A model generated the notes under the pieces. That model worked only from the letters and a program-made list of their open reading frames with translations, had not been told where the DNA came from and searched no databases. 64,000 bases of DNA, taken from assembly GCA_029203185.1 (NCBI GenBank), contig CP119310.1, positions 124,001-188,000 of the forward strand, written 5' to 3'. Source of the DNA: Candidatus Chryseobacterium colombiense (GTDB lineage Bacteria; Bacteroidota; Bacteroidia; Flavobacteriales; Weeksellaceae). This document shows, in pieces, positions 7,247 through 15,937 of the stretch (position 1 is its first letter; every line of letters begins with the position of its first letter). The position numbers and the translations under genes are program-made.

Positions 7247-9520
7247 ATGCTACGTTTTTTACTGGTATTTTCTGTATGTATTTCAAGCTTTATTTTTTCT
7301 CAAAAAAGACTGAATGTAATCCCTTATCCGCAAAAAGTTGAATTTTCGGAAGGAGAATTTATCATTCCGGAAACATTTATATTGGATGAATATCTTCCTA
7401 AAGAAGAAACAGAATACTTTAAGAAACATATTGATAAGGCATTTAAATTTAAATATGCAAAAAAGAAAAATGAAGTTCATTTAGTATACTCATTATATCC
7501 GCCAGCTTTATCACATTTACCAAAAAAGGATGAAGAAAAAAAAGAAAAATATACCATTTATATTTCTCCAAACCGTATTACCATAAATTCTTATACAAAA
7601 CAGGGATATTTTCTGGCTCTTCAGACATTGCTCCAATTATTTGAACAGTATAAAGATTCAGGAAAAATTCCTGCCATGAAAATCGAAGACGAACCAAAGT
7701 TTGCCTGGCGTGGAATGCATCTCGATGTTTGCCGCCATTTCTTCACGGTGGAAGAAGTAAAGCTGTATATCGATTATCTGGCCATGTATAAGCTGAATAC
7801 TTTTCACTGGCATTTAACGGACGATCAGGGTTGGAGAATTGAAATTAAAAAATATCCGAAGTTGACACAGATAGGTTCAAAACGTAAAGAATCCATGATT
7901 GGAGCGTATGTAGATAATACATTTGACGGAAAACCTTACGGTCCTTATTTTTATACGCAGGAACAAATTAAAGAGGTCGTAAAATATGCGGCAGAAAGAC
8001 ATATTACCGTTGTTCCCGAAATTGAAATGCCGGGTCATGCTTTGGCTGCATTATCGGCTTACCCTGAACTGGCCTGTACAAAAGGACCTTTCGAACCGGC
8101 TACCAAATGGGGCGTTTTTGATGATGTTTTCTGTCCGAAAGAGGAAACTTTTAAGTTTTTAGAAAATGTTTTGGATGAAGTAATGGCACTTTTCCCTTCA
8201 CAATACATTCATGTCGGAGGTGATGAATGCCCGAAAACAAGATGGAAAGAATGTGCTCATTGTCAGGAATTGATTAAAAAGAATAATTTAAAAGATGAGC
8301 ATGGCTTGCAGAGCTATTTTATCCAGAGAATTGAAAAATATATTAACTCAAAAGGGAGAAAAATTATCGGTTGGGATGAGATTTTAGAAGGTGGATTGGC
8401 ACCCAACGCAGCTGTAATGAGCTGGACCGGAGTAAATGGAGGAATTGAAGCGGCAAAATCAGGACATTTTGCTGTAATGACACCTGGTTCTTACTGTTAT
8501 TTTGATCATTATCAGGGAGATCCGGCTACGGAACCGAATGCTTTCGGAGGATTCACGCCATTAGATAAAGTATATTCTTACGATCCTATTCCGAATGAAT
8601 TGAGCGCGGAACAGGCACAATTTATCAAAGGAGTTCAGGCTAATTTATGGACGGAATATATTTTAGACTTTAAGCAGGTTCAGTATATGATTTTTCCAAG
8701 ACTGTTTGCGCTTTCTGAGGTAGGATGGGGAACTTCGGATCCTAAAAACTATAAAGAATTTGAGGCCAGAGTCATTAATCAGTTTAAAGTTTTGGATAAA
8801 ATGGGCGTGAATTACGCAAAAAGCATCTACAATATTACCGGAAAAGTAACGGCTGCTAATAATGGGGTTTCTTACGAGCTATCAACATCACAAAATCCCA
8901 GCGGAATTCGATATACGTTGGACGGAACAGATCCAACGGTACATTCTCAGGAGTACAAAAGCCTTATTCCGGTTTCAAAATCTTTAACGATTAAATCTGC
9001 TTATTTTGAGAACGAGCAAATAAAAAGTGCGGTTTCTTCACAGGATTTTACAATTTCAAAAACGACAGGCAAAAAAATAACACTGGAACAGCAGCCAAGC
9101 GAAAATTATTCTTTCGGAGGAGCTTTCACTTTGGTTGACGGAATTATCGGAAATCAAAGACAGTTGGGGAAAACATGGCTGGGTTTTCAAGGAAAAGATG
9201 TTGTGGCGACTATTGACTTTGGTCAGAAAACCCAGTTTTCAGAAGTTTATTTTAACACGTTAGATAACAAAGGAAGCTGGATTCACTTTGCGAAATCGGC
9301 TCAGATTTTTATCTCTGATGACGGAACGAATTTTAAAATGATTAAAGAAATCGGAAAAGAAGAAATTCTGAATGCAAAAGGAAAGATTAAACTTACCTTA
9401 GGAACTCAGAACTCAAAATATATTAAAGTTAAAATAGAAAATTCAGGAATTATTCCGGCAGGAAATCCGGGAGCCGATTCAAAAGCCTGGCTTTTTGTTG
9501 ATGAAATTGGCGTAAATTAG
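7247..9520 (+). CDS. Secreted GH20 beta-N-acetylhexosaminidase
   Basis: This 757-aa exo-enzyme removes terminal GlcNAc or GalNAc from glycans or chitin fragments. A signal peptide ends near SSFIFSQ. A GH20 N-terminal (GH20b) domain spans about 20-150. The TIM-barrel catalytic domain begins at FAWRGMHLDVCRHF, with the HVGGDEC motif at 322-328, where Asp326 and Glu327 are the substrate-assisting pair. WTGVNGG and NLWTEYI follow. The C-terminal third holds a chitobiase-like segment (RYTLDGTDPTVHSQEY) and a discoidin-like sugar-binding domain. Its nearest functional partners in the window are the glycosylasparaginase and beta-mannosidase. Confidence 0.95.
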   Translation: MLRFLLVFSVCISSFIFSQKRLNVIPYPQKVEFSEGEFIIPETFILDEYLPKEETEYFKKHIDKAFKFKYAKKKNEVHLVYSLYPPALSHLPKKDEEKKEKYTIYISPNRITINSYTKQGYFLALQTLLQLFEQYKDSGKIPAMKIEDEPKFAWRGMHLDVCRHFFTVEEVKLYIDYLAMYKLNTFHWHLTDDQGWRIEIKKYPKLTQIGSKRKESMIGAYVDNTFDGKPYGPYFYTQEQIKEVVKYAAERHITVVPEIEMPGHALAALSAYPELACTKGPFEPATKWGVFDDVFCPKEETFKFLENVLDEVMALFPSQYIHVGGDECPKTRWKECAHCQELIKKNNLKDEHGLQSYFIQRIEKYINSKGRKIIGWDEILEGGLAPNAAVMSWTGVNGGIEAAKSGHFAVMTPGSYCYFDHYQGDPATEPNAFGGFTPLDKVYSYDPIPNELSAEQAQFIKGVQANLWTEYILDFKQVQYMIFPRLFALSEVGWGTSDPKNYKEFEARVINQFKVLDKMGVNYAKSIYNITGKVTAANNGVSYELSTSQNPSGIRYTLDGTDPTVHSQEYKSLIPVSKSLTIKSAYFENEQIKSAVSSQDFTISKTTGKKITLEQQPSENYSFGGAFTLVDGIIGNQRQLGKTWLGFQGKDVVATIDFGQKTQFSEVYFNTLDNKGSWIHFAKSAQIFISDDGTNFKMIKEIGKEEILNAKGKIKLTLGTQNSKYIKVKIENSGIIPAGNPGADSKAWLFVDEIGVN

Positions 9521-9539
9521 TAAGGAATTTAATAAGATT

Positions 9540-10166
9540 ATGGAAAATACGGTTTTATCTTCAGAGTTTAATTCCTCTCCCGAACTGCTTGAGAAGCTCT
9601 ATCAGTACGGAATCACCAAAACGTATCATGAAGGCGATATTATTTTAGATGAAAATTCCTCTATCCGTTCCATTCCTATTGTGATGAAAGGAATGATGAA
9701 GGTTATTCGTACCGAAGAAGACGGACGCGAAATTCTGTTGTACTATATCAAAGCCGGGGAAAGCTGCATTATGTCATTTCTTGGAGGAATGCACAATGAA
9801 AAAAGCATTGTGAAAGCGGAAGTGGAAGAAGACACAGAGATTCTGTTTTTACCCATAGATAAAGTTTCGCTGTTCATCAAAGAATATCCCGAATGGTTAG
9901 ATTATATTTTCCGTCTTTACCATAAACGGTTCGAAGAATTGTTGGACATTATTAATGCAATCGCCTTCAAAAAAGTGGATGAAAGATTGCTGAATCTGCT
10001 TCATAAAAAATCAGAATTATCAAATTCGAGTACCATTATCATCACTCACGAACAATTGGCCAACGAATTGGGAACAGCCCGCGTCGTTGTTTCCAGATTA
10101 CTGAAACAGCTGGAAGAAGAAGGAAAGTTGAAACTCGGTAGAAATAAAATTCAGCTTTTATTTTAG
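9540..10166 (+). CDS. Crp/Fnr-family regulator, probable activator of the sulfur cluster
   Basis: This 208-aa regulator has an N-terminal cyclic-nucleotide-binding-type beta-barrel (about 20-130) and a C-terminal winged helix whose recognition helix is LANELGTARVVVSRLLKQL (about 165-185). No N-terminal Fnr-type cysteine cluster is seen, so it is not an iron-sulfur oxygen sensor of the Fnr kind. It heads a same-strand cluster of persulfide and thiosulfate-related genes. Two near-identical boxes (10167-10191, 11036-11060) stand at a class II activator position in front of the next two genes and are the obvious candidates for its binding sites. Confidence 0.92.
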   Translation: MENTVLSSEFNSSPELLEKLYQYGITKTYHEGDIILDENSSIRSIPIVMKGMMKVIRTEEDGREILLYYIKAGESCIMSFLGGMHNEKSIVKAEVEEDTEILFLPIDKVSLFIKEYPEWLDYIFRLYHKRFEELLDIINAIAFKKVDERLLNLLHKKSELSNSSTIIITHEQLANELGTARVVVSRLLKQLEEEGKLKLGRNKIQLLF

Positions 10167-10214
10167 TTATGTAACAAAAGTAGCTGTACAGAAATAGTGG
10201 AATTTCCATTTTTG
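10167..10214 (+). promoter_or_regulatory. Operator and promoter of the TauE gene, copy 1
   Basis: A 25-bp box at 10167-10191 (core TGTAACAAAAGTAGCTG) is followed, with its end 23 nt from the last base, by the -7-like element CATTTTTG (10207-10214). The box repeats with one mismatch at 11036-11060 at exactly the same spacing. Counting +1 as four bases after the -7 box, the AAAA centre lies at about -40.5, typical of class II activation. The leader would then be 20 nt to the ATG at 10238. Confidence 0.7.
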
Positions 10215-10237
10215 CTTTCAAATTGAAGGAAGTAAAA

Positions 10238-11029
10238 ATGGAAATTTTTGGTTATATCGCATCGGTTTTAATTGGTGTTTCTTTAGGATTAATTGGCGGC
10301 GGAGGAAGTATTCTTACCGTTCCCGTTCTTGTCTATCTTTTTGGGATAGATGCATTACTGGCTACAGAATATTCGCTTTTTATTGTAGGAATAAGCAGTG
10401 TGGCCGGTTCAATAGCGTATTTTAAAAAAAGATTGGTGAATCTTAAAATCGCCGTAGTTTTTGGAATTCCATCTGTGATTTCCATTTTTCTCACCCGAAA
10501 CTATCTTTTGCCTCTCATTCCGGATGAAGTTTTTACAATCAACAATCTGATAATTACCAAAGATATTTTCCTGTTGTTGATTTTTGCAGGATTAATGATG
10601 ATAGCTTCCTACAAAATGATCCGAAAAGATGTACAGCAGCCGGATGAAAAGCAAGAAAATAAAAACAATACACTTTTAGCTGCAGGAGAAGGCTCTGTCG
10701 TTGGAGTTTTAACAGGACTAGTCGGAGCGGGAGGAGGATTTATGATTATTCCTGCATTGGTTAATCTTCTGAGAACTCCCATGAAAGTGGCAATTGGAAC
10801 TTCGCTGGTGATTATCTCTTTAAACTCTCTGATCGGATTTTTTTCATCTATTCATGGTACATCCATTAATTGGAGATTTCTGCTATCCGTATCGGCGATT
10901 GCTGTTGTAGGAATCATAATAGGTTCCTATTTATCAAAGAAAATTGATGGGAAAAAGCTAAAACCGGCATTCGGATGGTTTATTTTGGTGATGGGAATTT
11001 ATATCATCATTAAAGAAATTTTTCTGTAA
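10238..11029 (+). CDS. TauE/SafE-family sulfur-compound exporter
   Basis: This 263-aa inner-membrane protein has about eight helices in two similar halves, each starting with a glycine-rich helix (GLIGGGGSILTVPVLVYLFG and GLVGAGGGFMIIPAL), as in the TauE/SafE anion-exporter family (sulfite, sulfoacetate and related). The ATG at 10238 is preferred over the TTG at 10223 because the inferred transcript starts near 10218 and a GGAAG lies upstream. It lies between a Crp/Fnr regulator and an MBL/rhodanese enzyme, suggesting export of sulfite or thiosulfate made during persulfide oxidation. Confidence 0.9.
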   Translation: MEIFGYIASVLIGVSLGLIGGGGSILTVPVLVYLFGIDALLATEYSLFIVGISSVAGSIAYFKKRLVNLKIAVVFGIPSVISIFLTRNYLLPLIPDEVFTINNLIITKDIFLLLIFAGLMMIASYKMIRKDVQQPDEKQENKNNTLLAAGEGSVVGVLTGLVGAGGGFMIIPALVNLLRTPMKVAIGTSLVIISLNSLIGFFSSIHGTSINWRFLLSVSAIAVVGIIIGSYLSKKIDGKKLKPAFGWFILVMGIYIIIKEIFL

Positions 11030-11035
11030 AAATTC

Positions 11036-11083
11036 TTATGTAACAAAAGTAGCTGTGCAGGAAATGCTAAAAGGAGAAATTTG
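11036..11083 (+). promoter_or_regulatory. Operator and promoter of the MBL/rhodanese gene, copy 2
   Basis: This is the second copy of the 25-bp box (11036-11060), with one base different from copy 1. The -7-like GAAATTTG (11076-11083) is at the same 23-nt spacing. The predicted start of transcription near 11087 rules out a TTG start at 11081 and supports the ATG at 11111. Confidence 0.7.
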
Positions 11084-11110
11084 TACTCAACAAAACAAAA
11101 TTTATTAAAA

Positions 11111-12532
11111 ATGAAAATAGAACAGATTTATACAGGATGTTTAGCTCAGGGAGCTTATTATATTGTTTCTGATGGAGAAGCCGTTATTATTGACCCTTTA
11201 AGAGAGACAAAACCTTACCTTGACAGTTTGGAAAAAGATAAAGTGACGCTTAAATATATTTTTGAAACCCACTTTCATGCAGATTTCGTAAGCGGTCACG
11301 TCGATTTAAGTCAAAAAAAAGGAGCTCCTATTGTCTATGGACCAACCGCATCACCAGAATTTGAGGCGATTATTGCAAAAGATAATCAGGTTTTTGAAAT
11401 TGGAAAAATTAAAATTAAAGTGTTGCATACTCCGGGACACACGCTGGAAAGTTCTTCTTTTTTGTTAATTGATGAAAATGGAAAAGAAACAGCATTATTC
11501 AGTGGAGATACTTTGTTTCTGGGAGATGTCGGCCGTCCCGATTTGGCTCAGAAAGCTGCGGATATGACTCAGGAAGAATTAGCGGGAATGCTTTATGACA
11601 GTTTATATAAAAAGATTCTGCCTTTGAATGATGATATTGTTGTCTATCCGGCTCATGGCGCAGGTTCGGCTTGTGGTAAAAATATGCAGAAAGAAACGGT
11701 AGACACATTGGGAAATCAGAAAAGAACCAATTATGCATTAAATCAAAAAGATAAGGAAAGTTTTATAAAGGCTGTAACTGACGGACTTTTGCCACCTCCT
11801 GCTTATTTTGGAATGAATGTAGCGATGAATAAAAAAGGATACGAGAGTTTTGATGAGGTTTTATCTCATGGCTCGAAAGCATTATCTCCCGATGAATTTG
11901 AAGAAACAGCAGAGTTTTCCGGAGCTTTGATTCTTGATGTAAGAGATAATCATGAATTTGCAAAAGGCTTTATTCCGCAATCCGTTAATATAGGATTGAA
12001 TGGAGATTTCGCACCGTGGATAGGAGCCTTAATTGCAGATGTACAACAGCCGATTGTATTGGTGACGAATGAAAATGAGGAAGAAGAAACAATTACCAGA
12101 CTGAGCAGAGTTGGATTTGATCATGTTTTAGGTTTCTTAAAAGGTGGTTTTGAAGCCTGGAAAGATAGCGGAAGAGAGATAGATTCGATTCACAGGATCT
12201 CAGCAAAACAGTTTGAAGATGAAATTAAAGACAAAACCGTAAAAATTATTGATGTAAGGAAAGAAAGCGAATACAACGCAGAACACATCGACGAGGCTTA
12301 TAACAAACCTTTGGCATATATCAATGAATGGATCAGTCAGATTGATCCTGAAGAACATTTTTATCTGCACTGTGCAGGTGGATACAGAAGTATGATGGCG
12401 GCAAGCATTCTTCAGGCAAGAGGCTACCGAAATTTTACCGAAATTGAAGGAGGATTTAAAGCGATTGCCCAAACTGATATTCCTAAAAGTGATTTTGTAT
12501 GTCAGACTAAGGTTTTTCCCTATATTAGTTAA
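11111..12532 (+). CDS. MBL-fold persulfide dioxygenase-type protein fused to two rhodanese domains
   Basis: This 473-aa protein combines an N-terminal metallo-beta-lactamase domain (about 1-240) with two rhodanese domains. The metal motif THFHADFVSGH (53-63), HTPGHTLESSS and FSGDTLFLGDVGRPDL match the ETHE1/persulfide dioxygenase branch, which oxidises glutathione or other persulfides to sulfite. The first rhodanese domain (about 265-365) has no active-site Cys (IVLVTNENEEEE), so it is probably structural. The second (about 375-465) keeps the loop CAGGYRS and should be active. It is controlled with the neighbouring TauE gene by a shared operator. Confidence 0.93.
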   Translation: MKIEQIYTGCLAQGAYYIVSDGEAVIIDPLRETKPYLDSLEKDKVTLKYIFETHFHADFVSGHVDLSQKKGAPIVYGPTASPEFEAIIAKDNQVFEIGKIKIKVLHTPGHTLESSSFLLIDENGKETALFSGDTLFLGDVGRPDLAQKAADMTQEELAGMLYDSLYKKILPLNDDIVVYPAHGAGSACGKNMQKETVDTLGNQKRTNYALNQKDKESFIKAVTDGLLPPPAYFGMNVAMNKKGYESFDEVLSHGSKALSPDEFEETAEFSGALILDVRDNHEFAKGFIPQSVNIGLNGDFAPWIGALIADVQQPIVLVTNENEEEETITRLSRVGFDHVLGFLKGGFEAWKDSGREIDSIHRISAKQFEDEIKDKTVKIIDVRKESEYNAEHIDEAYNKPLAYINEWISQIDPEEHFYLHCAGGYRSMMAASILQARGYRNFTEIEGGFKAIAQTDIPKSDFVCQTKVFPYIS

Positions 12533-12581
12533 AATGTGTGTTGCTTATAAAACATATTATTCATAAAAATAGAACGAGATA

Positions 12582-13205
12582 ATGATAAATTTTGAACAAC
12601 AGGATTATAAAAACCATTGGGAGAATGTATATGAAACCAAAAATCCAGATGAAGTAAGCTGGACACAAAAAATTCCCCAGACTTCTTTGGATCTTATAGA
12701 AGAGGTTTCGAAAGACAAATCTTCAAAAATCATAGACATTGGCGGTGGAGACAGCAACTTGACAGATTTTTTATTGAAAAAAGGGTTTGAAAACATTTCT
12801 GTGTTAGATATCTCTGCAAAAGCACTGAAAAAGGCAAAAGAAAGATTAGGAGCTCAAGCTGAAAATATAGATTGGATTACTACAAATATTACAGAATTTG
12901 AACCGCCAACAACGTATGATATCTGGCATGACAGGGCGGCTTTTCATTTTCTGACAACAGAAGAAGAAATAAAAAAATACGCAGAGATTGTAAAAAATGC
13001 AGTTTCTGATACATTGATTATCGGGACTTTCTCTGTAAATGGTCCGCAAAAATGCAGCGGTTTGCCCATTGTACAATATGATGAAGACCGTCTGAAAGCT
13101 ATATTTTCTGAAAGCTTTGAGCTGGTAAAATCTTTTACAGAAGATCATATGACTCCGTTTAATACCGTTCAGAACTTTATTTTCTGTCAGTTCAAAAAGA
13201 AATAA
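12582..13205 (+). CDS. Class I SAM-dependent methyltransferase
   Basis: This 207-aa cytoplasmic methyltransferase has a Rossmann SAM-binding motif IIDIGGGDSNLTDFLL (about residues 48-63) and the acidic residue in VLDISAKALKKAK. The opening, with a HWENVY segment and VSW shortly after, is typical of small thiol or metalloid methyltransferases. The acceptor is unknown. Its place between the MBL/rhodanese gene and two sulfur-compound permease genes hints at a thiol or small sulfur acceptor, which is inference only. Confidence 0.85.
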   Translation: MINFEQQDYKNHWENVYETKNPDEVSWTQKIPQTSLDLIEEVSKDKSSKIIDIGGGDSNLTDFLLKKGFENISVLDISAKALKKAKERLGAQAENIDWITTNITEFEPPTTYDIWHDRAAFHFLTTEEEIKKYAEIVKNAVSDTLIIGTFSVNGPQKCSGLPIVQYDEDRLKAIFSESFELVKSFTEDHMTPFNTVQNFIFCQFKKK

Positions 13206-13218
13206 ATTAAAATAACTT

Positions 13219-13782
13219 ATGCTTGATATTATAAAAGAACCTTGGCCTTGGTACGTTGCAGGTCCGTTGATAGGACTTACCGTTCCGATATTACTGATTT
13301 TAGGAAACAAATCTTTCGGGATCAGTTCGTCATTACGACATGTTTGTGCAGCCTGTATACCGGGAAATATTAATTTTTTTAAATACGATTGGAGAAAAGA
13401 AAGCTGGAATTTGTTCTTTGTCCTGGGAATATTCTTTGGAGGAATGATTTCTGCCTATTTTCTGGTGAATCCCGGAGAAATTATCGTAAATCCAAAGCTT
13501 AAAGTCGAATTAGCAGGCTATGGAATCACAGATTACAGCAATCTTGTTCCCACCCAGTTAATGAATTTTAAAAGCTTATTGACTTTAAAAGGCTTTATAA
13601 CCATGGTTGTTGGAGGATTTTTAGTAGGCTTTGGAACCCGTTATGCAGGCGGATGTACAAGTGGTCATGCGATTATGGGACTTTCCAATCTGCAGTGGCC
13701 GTCTTTAGTGGCAACAATTTGTTTTATGATCGGTGGTTTTTTTGTGGCCAATGTCGTGTTGCCGATTATTCTTTCACTCTAA
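13219..13782 (+). CDS. YeeE/YedE-family membrane protein, first half-size subunit
   Basis: This 187-aa protein has about five helices with the YeeE/YedE signature GTRYAGGCTSGHAIMGLSN, including the conserved Cys in GCTSGH that in the thiosulfate transporter TsuA lies on the substrate path. At roughly half the size of full-length YeeE, it pairs with the next gene (11-bp gap), which supplies the other half. The pair resembles split PmpA/PmpB-type proteins. The likely role is uptake of thiosulfate or a related sulfur species. Confidence 0.88.
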   Translation: MLDIIKEPWPWYVAGPLIGLTVPILLILGNKSFGISSSLRHVCAACIPGNINFFKYDWRKESWNLFFVLGIFFGGMISAYFLVNPGEIIVNPKLKVELAGYGITDYSNLVPTQLMNFKSLLTLKGFITMVVGGFLVGFGTRYAGGCTSGHAIMGLSNLQWPSLVATICFMIGGFFVANVVLPIILSL

Positions 13783-13793
13783 AAAAATAAGCA

Positions 13794-14258
13794 ATGAAAA
13801 ATAATAATGCAGTTTGTAGTAACGAAATTACTGTCCAAAGTAAATGGTACTATAATCTTAAATACCTCTTGGTAGGAATTTTATTTGGGATTGTTTTTGT
13901 AAAAGCTGAAATCATCAGTTGGTTCAGAATTCAGGAAATGTTCCGTTTACAGTCTTTCCATATGTATGGAGTCATTGGTAGTGCTGTGTTAACAGGAATG
14001 ATTTCCGTATGGCTGATTAAAAAGTTTAAGATAAAAACCCTTGATGGAGAGCCGATTACAATAGCGCCTAAAAAGTTTAATAAAGGACAAATTTATGGAG
14101 GATTGATCTTCGGCTTCGGCTGGGCAATTACCGGAGCTTGTCCGGGACCACTTTTCGCTCAGATCGGAACAGGAGCTTTCGCAGTGATCATTACTTTATT
14201 AAGTGCGATTTTCGGAACTTGGATATATGGATACTTTAGAGATAAATTACCTCATTAA
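13794..14258 (+). CDS. YeeE/YedE-family membrane protein, second half (DUF6691)
   Basis: This 154-aa, four-helix protein has GFGWAITGACPGPLFAQIG, the second half-motif of YeeE/YedE transporters with its own conserved Cys in GACPG. A short charged N-terminal tail precedes the first helix. It follows the first half by 11 bp and ends the cluster at the terminator 14285-14316. The two proteins probably form one transporter. Confidence 0.88.
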   Translation: MKNNNAVCSNEITVQSKWYYNLKYLLVGILFGIVFVKAEIISWFRIQEMFRLQSFHMYGVIGSAVLTGMISVWLIKKFKIKTLDGEPITIAPKKFNKGQIYGGLIFGFGWAITGACPGPLFAQIGTGAFAVIITLLSAIFGTWIYGYFRDKLPH

Positions 14259-14284
14259 AAAATATTGTTAGATAAATATCAGAA

Positions 14285-14316
14285 AGGCTGCAGAAAATAA
14301 TCTGCAGCTTTTTTTG
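14285..14316 (+). terminator. Terminator at the end of the sulfur cluster
   Basis: The stem GCTGCAGA / TCTGCAGC with loop AAATAA is followed by eight T. Confidence 0.85.
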
Positions 14317-14366
14317 CTTTTATGCTAACGTGAAAATTCCTAATTTGTGATCCAAATAAATCAAAC

Positions 14367-15359
14367 ATGCAGAGTAGAAGAAAATTCATAAAAAGATCCG
14401 CAGCAGCTTCCTTGGCATTAGCCATGAATCCGCTGGATCTTATGGCTAAAGAATTTCCCGAAAATAATAAAACAGTCAATAAACCGATCGTACTTTCCAC
14501 ATGGAATTTTGGTTTAAAAGCTAACGAAGAAGCCTGGACCATTCTTGGAAAAGGAGGTCATGCTCTAGATGCGGTTGAAAAAGGAGTTCGCCTAGTTGAA
14601 AATGATCCGACTGAAAGAAGTGTCGGGTACGGAGGACGTCCAGATAGGGACGGGAGAGTAACGCTGGATGCCTGTATTATGGATGAAAACTACAATATTG
14701 GTTCAGTGGCCTGCCTGGAAAATATTAAAAATCCGATTTCTGTAGCAAGAGCGGTAATGGAAAAGACACCACACGTAATGTTGGTAGGTGACGGAGCATT
14801 ACAATTCGCCGTTTCCCAAGGATTTAAAAAAGAAAATATTCTAACCCCTGAATCCGAAAAAGAATGGAAAGAATGGCTGAAAGAAAGCAAATATAAACCC
14901 ATTGTAAACATTGAAAACCACGATACCATCGGAATGATTGCACTGGATGCAGACGGAAACCTTTCAGGAGCGTGTACAACCAGCGGAATGGCTTTTAAAA
15001 TGCATGGAAGAGTAGGAGATTCACCTATTATCGGAGCCGGATTATTTGTTGATAATGAAGTGGGAGCTGCAACAGCAACGGGTCACGGTGAAGAAGTGAT
15101 CAGAACGGTAGGAACTCATTTGGTGGTTGAGCTGATGAGACAGGGCCGAAGTCCGCAGCAAGCCTGTAAAGAAGCGGTTGAAAGAATTGTGAAGATTACT
15201 CAGAGAAGAAACAAAAATCTTAAAGATATTCAGGTGGGTTTTATAGCAATTAATAAAAAAGGAGAATACGGATCCTATTGTATTCAGGATGGATTTAACT
15301 TTGCCGTGTATGACCAGAAAGGAAACCGTCTGGAAAAACCTGAATTCGCTTTAAAATAA
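14367..15359 (+). CDS. Glycosylasparaginase (N4-(beta-N-acetylglucosaminyl)-L-asparaginase)
   Basis: This Ntn-hydrolase cleaves the GlcNAc-Asn bond left after proteins are stripped of N-glycans. The precursor is 330 aa. Self-cleavage is expected in NHDTIGM before Thr187, which becomes the nucleophile of the beta subunit. RVGDSPIIGAGLFVD and TATGHGEEVIRT are substrate-site motifs. The sequence closely resembles the structurally studied Elizabethkingia meningoseptica enzyme. The N-terminus SRRKFIKR followed by a hydrophobic stretch looks like a twin-arginine signal, so export in folded form is likely. Confidence 0.96.
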   Translation: MQSRRKFIKRSAAASLALAMNPLDLMAKEFPENNKTVNKPIVLSTWNFGLKANEEAWTILGKGGHALDAVEKGVRLVENDPTERSVGYGGRPDRDGRVTLDACIMDENYNIGSVACLENIKNPISVARAVMEKTPHVMLVGDGALQFAVSQGFKKENILTPESEKEWKEWLKESKYKPIVNIENHDTIGMIALDADGNLSGACTTSGMAFKMHGRVGDSPIIGAGLFVDNEVGAATATGHGEEVIRTVGTHLVVELMRQGRSPQQACKEAVERIVKITQRRNKNLKDIQVGFIAINKKGEYGSYCIQDGFNFAVYDQKGNRLEKPEFALK

Positions 15360-15382
15360 AATTAAAATAATAGATTGATTTA

Positions 15383-15925
15383 ATGATAAAATATGCAATT
15401 GTTGCTTCTTTATTTCTAATGATTGGTTGTAAAGATGTTAAAAAAACGGATGAAAATATTACTTCTGTAACAGAAAATAAAGAAGTAGCCAATAGTAAAG
15501 GTGAAGCCGAAGCCGCGAAAAACTGGTTGAAAAGTAGTATTGTGAAATATTTTAAGGCAGATCTTGATCAGCAGAAAATAATGCAGGAGATTACGACGAA
15601 AGACTACTATGAATACAAAACGGATGCAACAAACGTAGACATGAATGTGGATGGAAGTCTCAGTTTAAAAGATTTCCAGCAAAAATGGGGAAATAAATAC
15701 AATACAAAATATGCCGGAATAAACACAGGATTTCTGATCTCCGCACAGGACTGGACAAATATTGAGGTTAAAAAATGCGAATTGGATGCTATTTCAGGAG
15801 ATGAAGCGTTCGTATTTGATGTTGAATTAGTAGATAATGGATCCAAAGAAGTTTTTAAACGTAAAATAGGGGTTGTCAAAAAAGACAATAAATTTTTGAT
15901 CGCAGATGTTATTGAGAAAGATTAA
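15383..15925 (+). CDS. Putative lipoprotein of unknown function
   Basis: This 180-aa protein has a lipoprotein signal ending in LMIGC (Cys18). The rest is soluble, with a helical segment (about 40-75) and a beta-rich C-terminal half. I do not recognise a family with certainty; the layout resembles small DUF4878/NTF2-like lipoproteins. It starts 24 bp after the glycosylasparaginase gene and is followed 12 bp later by cutC, so it may share their transcript. Confidence 0.75.
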   Translation: MIKYAIVASLFLMIGCKDVKKTDENITSVTENKEVANSKGEAEAAKNWLKSSIVKYFKADLDQQKIMQEITTKDYYEYKTDATNVDMNVDGSLSLKDFQQKWGNKYNTKYAGINTGFLISAQDWTNIEVKKCELDAISGDEAFVFDVELVDNGSKEVFKRKIGVVKKDNKFLIADVIEKD

Positions 15926-15937
15926 ACTGAACAAAAA

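Noticed and set aside
12000..12140. First rhodanese domain of the MBL fusion as active sulfurtransferase
   Set aside because: Its active-site loop has no Cys (VLVTNENEEEE), unlike the second domain (CAGGYRS).
12846..13310. Minus-strand frame of 154 codons across the methyltransferase
   Set aside because: It is antisense to a well supported gene and has Phe/Cys/Ile-rich noise.
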